17,739 bases of DNA from Lachnospiraceae bacterium. GTDB lineage: Bacteria; Bacillota; Clostridia; Lachnospirales; Lachnospiraceae. The notes beneath the pieces are model-generated. The model was not told the origin of the DNA. It made no database searches and saw only the letters and a list, made by a program, of their open reading frames with translations. Shown one piece after another: positions 1 to 7,109 of the stretch (its first letter is position 1; every line of letters starts with the position of its first letter). The DNA is taken from contig SVEW01000037.1 in the NCBI GenBank assembly GCA_015057205.1, positions 1 through 17,739 on the forward strand, written 5' to 3'. Both the position numbers and the translations under genes were made by a program.

Positions 1-33
1 GAGAAACACTGGGTTTTGGTGATTTTTTGTAAG

Positions 34-58
34 AAAAATCCGCGGCAATCGCCGCGGA
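34..58 (-). terminator. Intrinsic terminator after the GGDEF gene
   Basis: Read on the minus strand, an 8-bp perfect GC-rich stem (arms 58-51 and 46-39, core CCGCGGC/GCCGCGG, 4-base loop) is followed at once by TTTTTCTT. This is the classical form of a Rho-independent terminator and lies 34 bases past the GGDEF stop codon. Confidence 0.85.
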
Positions 59-74
59 CTTTGTCTACACTCTG

Positions 75-100
75 AAAGGATAGCATTGATGCTATCCTTT
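75..100. repeat. Perfect 11-bp hairpin containing the GGDEF stop codon
   Basis: The arms AAAGGATAGCA (75-85) and TGCTATCCTTT (90-100) are perfect complements around a TTGA loop. The minus-strand stop codon (94-92) and the last sense codons are inside the stem. On the minus strand it precedes the GC-rich terminator; on the plus strand it is followed by a short T run (98-102), so it could also stop rightward transcription entering from the left. Its role is inferred. Confidence 0.6.
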
Positions 101-1558
101 TTCACGTTTCTTTTTCTCAACAATATCCCGTCGTGCTTCTTCGTATATTCGATCAAAATCTTCTGTATCCTCAAAATAAAAGTAACTGCTTTCTACCGTA
201 ACATCAATCCCTGATACCTCAAACGTACCAATGCGCCGCTCTATCTTTCTGTATATTTCATTGGCTTTTTTCTCGTTCGTAGCCGGCATAATCAACGCCA
301 TTTCTCCGCCATCCATACGAATTACACAATCCGTCACCCGGGAAAACTGCTGCAATAGCCAAGCCAAACGCTTTAGTATTTTGTCACCGGTATCCACACC
401 GTAGTTCTGATTAATCTCACGCAATCCATTAATATTGTAGATGGCTCCAAATACCGGATACAACTCCTTTTCCGCAATCATCTTCTTAAAACTAGCATAA
501 TAATTACGATTAAAGGTTCCCGTTAGGATATCGTGGTTAGCATTATACTCCGTCTGAATCAGAGCCCGCTTCTTATCTGTGATGTCATCGTAAACGAAAA
601 AGCTTCCAATGGTTTTTCCATCTTTGTCCTGCAAAAATTTATATTGAATCTGGAAATAAATAACCAAATCCTTATGAATCAACGTTGTCTCAAAATACTG
701 TTCCCGCTCATCTGTTAACTTAAGATAGGAATTGTTTTTCAAAAACTCCCCCAGATTCTCGTTTTCAGCAAGTGATAATACCTCTCTGGCTCGTCGGTTA
801 CTCATAAGCATACGGCCTTCATAATCGAAAAATACAATCGGATTATTCATTTCTTCCACGAAATATGCCTTGGTGGCATTTGCCGCCGGCGTTCCCTTAT
901 AATCATAAACGAAGAAATACAGAAAGCAACTTAGCACAGCATAGGTTATAATGGAAAAATCTACGACTCCACCGATAACCAAAAATACAATATTAAGCAA
1001 AATTACAGCTATAAAAGCTAAATTTATCACTGCATAACGCGCACGATAGAAATTTGCAACCTTAAAATACTTTATGGTCAGACTTGCAATAATCCAAACA
1101 ACCATAATGTAACAAAGAACAAGATGTACGTAAAATGGCCACTGCATGCGGAAAACAAGGTACTTGCTCCCTGTCATTTCCACAACCTTATACCGCATGG
1201 TATATTCCGTAATGGGATTTAACAACAACTGAAGATTATCTAATAATAAGATAGCGACTGCTATTTTCGTCTCATTATACTCCCTATTTTCACTTCTCGT
1301 AAATCGAATTACAAATTGCAAAAGAAAAAACAAACTCCAGTCCACACTGGCAAACATAACGCTATTAGCCATCGACATTAATAAATAACTATTGGTGCAC
1401 AAATACAAAATATATGCCATGATAGCAACTAAGCCAGCGCCCAAAGCCCTGGCCATTATTCTTCCGATTTCATCTTTTTTTAGCATGGCGCGAAACAGAT
1501 ATGTGGCAATTATTGTGCCTGCTACCAAATAAAATCCGGCAAAAAACTCTTTTCCCAT
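92..1558 (-). CDS. 7TM-PAS-degenerate GGDEF signalling protein
   Basis: Membrane signalling protein of 488 residues. The start is the ATG at 1558 (MGKEFF), which has AGGAGG at 1573-1568 with 9-base spacing; the in-frame ATG at 1579 has poor spacing and would leave only about a 10-base leader from the predicted promoter. Residues 1-220 are hydrophobic with about seven membrane segments (HisKA_7TM-like), then comes a PAS-like domain (about 225-330) and a GGDEF domain (about 335-480). The GGDEF domain is degenerate: the signature reads RMDGGEMALI in an ungapped alignment where RxGGDEFxxL is expected, and the first metal-binding Asp of the usual DxNGLK motif is Asn (YNINGL). The RVTD motif just upstream fits the RxxD c-di-GMP inhibitory site. 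Synthase activity is therefore doubtful and a role as a c-di-GMP receptor or scaffold is inferred. No EAL or HD-GYP domain is attached. Confidence 0.88.
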   Translation of the reverse strand: MGKEFFAGFYLVAGTIIATYLFRAMLKKDEIGRIMARALGAGLVAIMAYILYLCTNSYLLMSMANSVMFASVDWSLFFLLQFVIRFTRSENREYNETKIAVAILLLDNLQLLLNPITEYTMRYKVVEMTGSKYLVFRMQWPFYVHLVLCYIMVVWIIASLTIKYFKVANFYRARYAVINLAFIAVILLNIVFLVIGGVVDFSIITYAVLSCFLYFFVYDYKGTPAANATKAYFVEEMNNPIVFFDYEGRMLMSNRRAREVLSLAENENLGEFLKNNSYLKLTDEREQYFETTLIHKDLVIYFQIQYKFLQDKDGKTIGSFFVYDDITDKKRALIQTEYNANHDILTGTFNRNYYASFKKMIAEKELYPVFGAIYNINGLREINQNYGVDTGDKILKRLAWLLQQFSRVTDCVIRMDGGEMALIMPATNEKKANEIYRKIERRIGTFEVSGIDVTVESSYFYFEDTEDFDRIYEEARRDIVEKKKREKG

Positions 1559-1567
1559 GTAAACAAA

Positions 1568-1573
1568 CCTCCT
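1568..1573 (-). promoter_or_regulatory. AGGAGG ribosome binding site that decides the GGDEF start
   Basis: A perfect AGGAGG on the minus strand lies 9 bases before the ATG at 1558. It falls inside the reading frame if the upstream ATG at 1579 were used, which argues for the downstream start. Confidence 0.75.
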
Positions 1574-1595
1574 GCGCATACTCCTAGCTATGGTA

Positions 1596-1604
1596 AGTAT
1601 AGCA
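1596..1604 (-). promoter_or_regulatory. TG-extended -10 promoter of the GGDEF gene
   Basis: The minus strand reads TGCTATACT (1604-1596), a good extended -10 of the vegetative sigma type. No convincing -35 is seen 16-18 bases upstream. The predicted transcript start near 1589 gives a leader of about 30 bases to the ATG at 1558. The surrounding 13 bases are identical to those before the chemoreceptor gene (12254-12266). Confidence 0.55.
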
Positions 1605-1620
1605 CAATAGTTTGTTGTTT

Positions 1621-4419
1621 CTATGACCGCTTAATAAATTTTTCCATTGTCTCAAACAATTCCTTGGGATGAATTGGTTTTGCCAGATGTCCGTTCATAC
1701 CGGCTTCCTTCGTCATCTCCCGATCTTCCTCAAAAGCATTGGCTGTTAAGGCAATAATCGGTACGGATTTTGCATATTCTCCCGGCAAACTTCGTATTTG
1801 TCTTGCAGCCTCGACACCATTCATAACCGGCATGCGAATATCCATTAAAATCAAAGAGATTTCTTCCCCTTTTTGTGATTTCATAAATTCTACCGCTTCT
1901 GCACCATTTGAGACTAAAGATACCCGGATATTCTGTTTCGTAAGGATTCCTTTCACAATTTCCTGATTTAGCGGTTGGTCTTCTACCACCAGAACATGCA
2001 CATTGTTTAAGCCATTCTCTTCTTCACTAGAAATCCTCTCCTGATTCTTGAAAATAGCCTCTCCACGTTCTCTTATAAAGCACAACGTAAATGTTGTACC
2101 TTCTCCTAACTTACTATTTACCTCAATGGTTCCTCGCAACTGTTCCACAAGATTTTTGACAATGGAAAGCCCCAACCCCGTTCCCATTTCGGACTGGCTC
2201 ATGGCGTTTTCTTCTTGCTCAAACGGTTCAAACATGCGCTTTAAGAATTCTTCGCTCATACCACATCCTTCATCGGAAATCACATTTGTTACCCGTAACT
2301 GATTTGCTCCTAACCGGGTAGTAGAACAAGTCCACCGAATGGTGGCCCCTTCCGCTGAGAATTTTAATGCATTACTAATTAGATTAGAAAAAATCTGCTT
2401 CATACGCATCCTATCTGCAATAACGTAACAATCCTCCACGCCGGAAAAATCACACTGAAGCGTAATCCCCTTTTCCATAAGCTGTGCACCAAACATTTCC
2501 GTAAGACTGTCTTTTACTTCCCGAATATCCACGCATTCTTCCTTAAATACAACCGCACCGCTAGACAACTTGGTCATATCCAGAATATCGTTAATAAGTC
2601 CCAAAAGATATTCCCCTGCGCCTTCAATTTTTTCAAGATATTCGCTCACCCTCGGAGATAAATCCGGCTCTTCTTTTGCCAAATGGGTCATTCCCAGCAC
2701 CGCATTCATCGGTGTTCGAATATCATGACTCATTCGGGACATAAAATCGGTTTTTGCAGCGGACACTTTTTCCAGAAATTCGTTTTTCTTGCGCACACGG
2801 AATAAAATAACCAATAACGTTACAATGATAAAAAGCAACACCATCATCGTAATCAGATTATTGATACTTTGTTCCGGATTGTTGTAAATATTTCCAATGA
2901 ACCCGTTTTGCTTTGGGGAATGCAAAAGCTCTTCGTCAAAAATCTCCTGCATTCTTCCATCCTCATTCATTTCTATCAAAACTTTATTGATTACAGACGA
3001 CAAACGCTTATCTCTTGTAGCCATATAACTCTTCGACTGATAGTTCACCAATACCGATGACAGATTGGAATTTTTATAATATGGTAAATAGTACTCCACT
3101 GCCAACGTATCCACAAGCGAAAACTTTGCTTCACCCTGTCGCACACGTTTCATACAGTCTTCGTAATCATTACACCACAAAATATTATCGCTTTTTATCA
3201 TTTTCCGGATTTCATTGGAAACCTCATAACCACGAATCAGTGCACAACAATCCTTTGCCACGTTCACCTCTTCCCCTTTTCGGTTCACAAGATAGTAATC
3301 ATGATAAAACGGAGCTTTTGTAAGTTGAATGCCGCGTTTTTCCAAATCTTCCTGTTTCTTAACACAATCCACCCACACATCTATTTTCTTTAATTTCGAA
3401 TTTCCCCAGATACTGCCTGATATCTGCTTTTTCGGATGCGCCCAATTCTCAAACTCCCGGGGAAGTACCGTATAAATCTCACACTCCACCCCCAGACGCT
3501 GACACAGTTCTCTAACTACCGCCGGATAAATGCCCTTTTTTTCGCCCCGATCATTTTGGCGTGCATAGTATCCTTGCGCATTGCTGATGCCGAAGCTTAA
3601 CTTCTGCACGTTTTTCATGTAGGCAGCTTCTTTCTTCGTAATTGGTTCCCTGTCAAAGCGTGAAAAATAGGTGGCATACAAATTATTCAGGTAAGCAGGC
3701 TCTTCCACTTTAATTTTACCAATTATATCATCTACCTTGCGAACCACATCCGAATTTTCACAGCACGCAAAATAATTGCCGGTATACCCGCAACGCGCTA
3801 GAATTTTATACTGATTCGTAACAGCTTTTACATCAATCATTACGGCATCCGTTTCCTCTTCATCAAGACCTTGCAAGCAAGCCTTCTGCGTGTCATAAAT
3901 ATGTAAGTGACTGGATGGTATTCCAAGTTCGCTCAAATAATCCCGCATTCCCGACGCTTCATATATTACACGCGTAATTCCAACTACCAAGCCCTTGAAT
4001 TTCGCCGTATCCTCGTAAGCCAAATCGTTTCTGGTCTTCTTTGTAATCAGGGCATGGTAAGTTTCCATATAACTCACGAACCCTACATAAAATTCTCCAT
4101 TCAAAAAAGAATCACTACTGGTAACCGGAAAGGTAATATCCGCTTTTCCCTCTAGCAACAAATCTTTTCGCTCCTCATAACTATCTGCTTTCACATACTT
4201 GAAATCCACGGATGCATACGTTTTAATTTTTTCAAGCAACGTCGGCCCGTATCCTGTTACTGTTCCGTCCTCTCCCTTTTCAAAAAAACCGGGCATTTCG
4301 TAATATGCCACGCGTATCATCCTTCTTTCCCGGCTCGCATGCGCAGGAAAAAAAGCCTCTCCCACCAGTAGAAGCACCAGCATTCCTATTATCAGTTTCT
4401 TCCATCTACCATATTTCAT
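1621..4419 (-). CDS. Hybrid histidine kinase with two solute-binding sensor domains
   Basis: BvgS-like hybrid sensor kinase, 932 residues. A signal peptide or anchor (hydrophobic 9-26, possible cleavage after AHA at 28) is followed by two tandem SBP_bac_3-type domains outside the membrane (about 34-255 and 270-500), which in this family bind small solutes such as amino acids. A membrane segment lies at about 520-541. Inside are HisKA with phospho-acceptor His565 (FMSRMSHDIRTPMN), an ATPase domain with N-box Asn683, G1 box DEGCGM and G2 box GTGLGLSIV, and a receiver with E813/D814, phospho-acceptor Asp860 and Lys914. All catalytic residues look intact. There is no HPt domain, so phosphate must pass to an HPt elsewhere; the kinase at 7110-9956 carries one. 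The SD is GAGGA, 7 bases before the ATG. It lies 75 bases downstream of the subtilase with no clear terminator between, so readthrough is possible. Confidence 0.93.
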   Translation of the reverse strand: MKYGRWKKLIIGMLVLLLVGEAFFPAHASRERRMIRVAYYEMPGFFEKGEDGTVTGYGPTLLEKIKTYASVDFKYVKADSYEERKDLLLEGKADITFPVTSSDSFLNGEFYVGFVSYMETYHALITKKTRNDLAYEDTAKFKGLVVGITRVIYEASGMRDYLSELGIPSSHLHIYDTQKACLQGLDEEETDAVMIDVKAVTNQYKILARCGYTGNYFACCENSDVVRKVDDIIGKIKVEEPAYLNNLYATYFSRFDREPITKKEAAYMKNVQKLSFGISNAQGYYARQNDRGEKKGIYPAVVRELCQRLGVECEIYTVLPREFENWAHPKKQISGSIWGNSKLKKIDVWVDCVKKQEDLEKRGIQLTKAPFYHDYYLVNRKGEEVNVAKDCCALIRGYEVSNEIRKMIKSDNILWCNDYEDCMKRVRQGEAKFSLVDTLAVEYYLPYYKNSNLSSVLVNYQSKSYMATRDKRLSSVINKVLIEMNEDGRMQEIFDEELLHSPKQNGFIGNIYNNPEQSINNLITMMVLLFIIVTLLVILFRVRKKNEFLEKVSAAKTDFMSRMSHDIRTPMNAVLGMTHLAKEEPDLSPRVSEYLEKIEGAGEYLLGLINDILDMTKLSSGAVVFKEECVDIREVKDSLTEMFGAQLMEKGITLQCDFSGVEDCYVIADRMRMKQIFSNLISNALKFSAEGATIRWTCSTTRLGANQLRVTNVISDEGCGMSEEFLKRMFEPFEQEENAMSQSEMGTGLGLSIVKNLVEQLRGTIEVNSKLGEGTTFTLCFIRERGEAIFKNQERISSEEENGLNNVHVLVVEDQPLNQEIVKGILTKQNIRVSLVSNGAEAVEFMKSQKGEEISLILMDIRMPVMNGVEAARQIRSLPGEYAKSVPIIALTANAFEEDREMTKEAGMNGHLAKPIHPKELFETMEKFIKRS

Positions 4420-4494
4420 AGAGTTTCCTCACACTTCTATTTCCCAATCGTTTCCTGATATTATCTTCTCACATTTTTGACAAGAGCGCAAGTC

Positions 4495-6063
4495 CTAAGG
4501 TCTGCTTTTTCTTATACAAAGGCGTCCCCATCCGGAAATTGGATTTGGATATTGTTCATTTCCGGGAAGTGGCTGTGCACCCCGCAATAAAAATGCTTTT
4601 AACCGATCAGCGTACAAAAAGACATCCTGCCCTTTTACTATGCCCCATTCCATCAACAAAGCAGCCGCGCCGGATACAAAGGGGGTTGCCATACTCGTTC
4701 CGCTACGAAACGTATAGCCTCCTCCCGGAGAAGCCGACAGCACCTCTACTCCGGGAGCCACAATCTCCGGCTTAATCTCAACGGAGAACGTAGGGTATCC
4801 CCTTCCGGAAAAAGAAGCCATTTGCCCAAATCGCGCATCGTATGCCCCCACCGTAATCACACGGCTTGCTGTCCCCGGTATGGTGACAGTCGTCTCCGGT
4901 GACGGTTCTAAAAACTCCGTCTTTTCCTGCAATTGGCCGTTTGCCGGCAGCCAAAGATCTATTTGCATGGGACGCTTTTGCCTTCGCTTCATGTAAAATT
5001 TCCAAATCCCCGCTGATAAATAAGATTCTTCTGATGCAAATGCAACCAAAAATGCCTGCCTTCGCATATAGGGCGTCGGTTCTAGACTGCTAACCGTAAT
5101 CCGGACTTTTCCAACTCGAAAAACTGCCTGACGTTCCTTTTCCGACAATGGCACTTCTTCTCCCGATGGTGAACGCAGCCAGATGACCGCCTCTTCTTCA
5201 AACCGCTTCCAGATCTGCAGAAAAAAAGGTGCCTGGTAAGGCCCTATGGCAAGTTCCACCGCCTTTTCCTCGTCAGAATCCAACATCACTTTTGCATGCC
5301 CTGCCTTATCTCCTTCATTTCCTGCCCCCACCACAATGGACAATTTCCCGTAATTTAGCATTTCGTTTAGATACAACTCCACCAAACTACTTCCATCATG
5401 AGCTCCATACGTGTTTCCAAAGCTTATGTTAATTACCATGGGCTGTCTCAACCGCATGGCCATTCGCACACAATAGTCCACGCCACGCATTAACGCAGGT
5501 GTACTGCTTTCATCCTGTAATCCGCCTGCAATTTTTACCATTAGAATTTCACTTTGGGGTGCAACGCCTGTGTTTCCGGAACCAATGGCAGCCACATGGG
5601 TTCCATGCCCACTTACATCCGCAACCGGAACCAATCGATTTCCATCTACCACGGATACGAGCAATGCTTCATCAATTTCTTCCTGACTGTATTCTTTAGC
5701 CGGCATCTGACTTAAGTCATAAATGCCAACCAATCTGGTTTTACCCTCTAACGTTCGAAACTCCGGATGGCGATAATCAATCCCGGAATCCAGATACGCC
5801 ATCAAAACTCCCTCTCCCTTCCCTAATCCTGCATCCTCAAGACAAATCGCCTGTTGCCCTGCTCTCTGCTCCTGAAACTGTTCACATTCTAATACCTGAG
5901 GTCCTTCCACATACAGCACACCGGAACGGTTTTTTAAAGAAGTCACCTCCTCCATATCCCCGGATACGATAGCAAACCCTCCCAATAGCACATCATACTC
6001 CCCGGTAAAATCAGCGAATACCTCCGTCGCCTCTCCTACATATTGCACAATCCATTCTTCCAC
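4495..6063 (-). CDS. Csp-like subtilisin family (S8) serine protease
   Basis: Subtilase of 522 residues that starts at GTG (6063-6061) with AAAGGA 7 bases upstream; no ATG lies near. The catalytic triad is complete: Asp92 (YLDSGIDYRHPEF), His153 (SGHGTHVA) and Ser457 (SGTSMATPFVSG); Asn249 in GAGNEG would form the oxyanion hole. Residues 1-80 look like a short prodomain. Between Asn249 and Ser457 lies a beta-rich insertion of about 140 residues, as in the jelly-roll insertion of clostridial Csp proteases, which activate the cortex hydrolase SleC during spore germination. No signal peptide or membrane segment is seen, so it should be cytoplasmic, or spore-packaged as Csp proteins are. No sleC or other spore gene is in the window, so a germination role is only suggested by family; a general intracellular protease is the alternative. 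Confidence 0.88.
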   Translation of the reverse strand: MEEWIVQYVGEATEVFADFTGEYDVLLGGFAIVSGDMEEVTSLKNRSGVLYVEGPQVLECEQFQEQRAGQQAICLEDAGLGKGEGVLMAYLDSGIDYRHPEFRTLEGKTRLVGIYDLSQMPAKEYSQEEIDEALLVSVVDGNRLVPVADVSGHGTHVAAIGSGNTGVAPQSEILMVKIAGGLQDESSTPALMRGVDYCVRMAMRLRQPMVINISFGNTYGAHDGSSLVELYLNEMLNYGKLSIVVGAGNEGDKAGHAKVMLDSDEEKAVELAIGPYQAPFFLQIWKRFEEEAVIWLRSPSGEEVPLSEKERQAVFRVGKVRITVSSLEPTPYMRRQAFLVAFASEESYLSAGIWKFYMKRRQKRPMQIDLWLPANGQLQEKTEFLEPSPETTVTIPGTASRVITVGAYDARFGQMASFSGRGYPTFSVEIKPEIVAPGVEVLSASPGGGYTFRSGTSMATPFVSGAAALLMEWGIVKGQDVFLYADRLKAFLLRGAQPLPGNEQYPNPISGWGRLCIRKSRP

Positions 6064-6076
6064 AAAACATTCCTTT
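6061..6076 (-). promoter_or_regulatory. Ribosome binding site and GTG start of the subtilase
   Basis: AAAGGA (6076-6071) sits 7 bases before GTG. The reading frame has no ATG until residue 36, which would cut away the N-terminal region, so GTG is the best start. Confidence 0.65.
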
Positions 6077-6100
6077 TTGTTTTATTCTATGCTTCTACTA

Positions 6101-6130
6101 ATAAAAAAGAAGAGTCCGACGGACCCTTCT
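6101..6130 (-). terminator. Intrinsic terminator of the kinase-regulator operon
   Basis: On the minus strand a 10-bp stem (arms 6130-6121 AGAAGGGTCC and 6117-6108 GGACTCTTCT, one G-T wobble, 3-base loop) is followed by six T. It starts 8 bases past the response regulator stop, and separates that operon from the subtilase gene. Confidence 0.9.
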
Positions 6131-6137
6131 ACAGCTG

Positions 6138-7097
6138 CTATGGCAGTCGATGATAATGATATCCGGATAAGTCATTATCTTTTGTTTTCTCCTTCTCATT
6201 ACCACCATTATCTCGCATTCCCATGGTGAAGGCATTACTCTTTTTCACCTCTTCTAATAATTGTTTCACCAGCTTTTCTGCTTCATCGTCATCATAATTA
6301 TCCAACTTTCCCTTAATAATTCTTAGGGCATTGGCAACAAATTCAGGCACATCATAGCGGAGCAAATCCGATACCTTACTAGCCGATTCCTGAATTTTGA
6401 AATTATTCAAATCGTCCAAAATATATAACAGCCTTGCATTGATTTCTCCGGTACTAATCGGCAATACACTTGTTCTCTTTGTAGCGTTCATAGACTTATC
6501 AAGCATACGTATGATACGGTCCAACATGCTGACAGCCGCTTCCTTATCACCGCGGCTCATTTTTTCCTGGGCATTTTTCAAACGCCCCGAAATTTCTTCG
6601 CTAATCTGATAGCCCAACACTTCTTCCATTTTCGTGCTGGCGCCTTTTTCCCTGTCTTCTTCCAGATCGCTCAGAATTTCTTTCACGCGATGAATTAATT
6701 CTTCTTCTTCCATAGGCAGTCTGCCCAGTCGTTTGAATACACGCTCAATCCGCTCGTGCAAATCCATCGAATCAAACGGTTTCGTAATATAATCCATAAT
6801 TCCAAGCTTGCCACCTTCGATAACCGTGGTCTTATCTTTTTTGGAGGTAAGAAAAATAACCGGTACCGTTGTTCCATTTGGCTGGGTACGAATCTCTCTT
6901 AGGGTGTCAATACCATCCATGATTGGCATTTGCACGTCCAGGAGAATCAGATCCACTTTATCACGGTAGAGATACTTAATCGCACGTCTTCCGGAAATCA
7001 TCGGAATCACCTCATATTTGTCTTTCAGTTCCTGTTCTACGGTGGCAAGATTTACCGTATTATCGTCAACTACCATAATCTTCATTTTTTCTAACAT
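6138..7097 (-). CDS. Response regulator with two tandem helical output modules, no DNA-binding domain
   Basis: Protein of 319 residues. An N-terminal receiver domain (about 5-122) has the acidic pair Asp11/Asp12, phospho-acceptor Asp54 (LILLDVQMP), Thr84 and Lys106, all intact. What follows is not a winged helix or another common output domain but two copies of a charged, all-helical module (about 133-200 and 218-286), which align without gaps to each other and to the C-terminus of the partner kinase. The tail after residue 287 is hydrophilic and unlike the rest. The start ATG has an AGGAGA ribosome binding site overlapping the kinase stop codon (12 bases between the genes), so the two are translationally coupled and should work together. 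Output is probably protein-protein contact, perhaps with the partner's own tail (inference). Confidence 0.9.
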   Translation of the reverse strand: MLEKMKIMVVDDNTVNLATVEQELKDKYEVIPMISGRRAIKYLYRDKVDLILLDVQMPIMDGIDTLREIRTQPNGTTVPVIFLTSKKDKTTVIEGGKLGIMDYITKPFDSMDLHERIERVFKRLGRLPMEEEELIHRVKEILSDLEEDREKGASTKMEEVLGYQISEEISGRLKNAQEKMSRGDKEAAVSMLDRIIRMLDKSMNATKRTSVLPISTGEINARLLYILDDLNNFKIQESASKVSDLLRYDVPEFVANALRIIKGKLDNYDDDEAEKLVKQLLEEVKKSNAFTMGMRDNGGNEKEKTKDNDLSGYHYHRLP

Positions 7098-7109
7098 CTG
7101 ATAACTCTC

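Noticed and set aside
4458..4483. Possible promoter before the solute-binding kinase (TTGTCA with TAATAT)
   Set aside because: The spacing is 14 bases, too short for a normal vegetative promoter; kept only as a weak possibility.
6084..6113. Possible promoter before the subtilase (TAGAAT at 6089-6084)
   Set aside because: The predicted start would leave too short a leader to keep the AAAGGA site intact, and there is no -35; the region is also the A/T tail of the upstream terminator.
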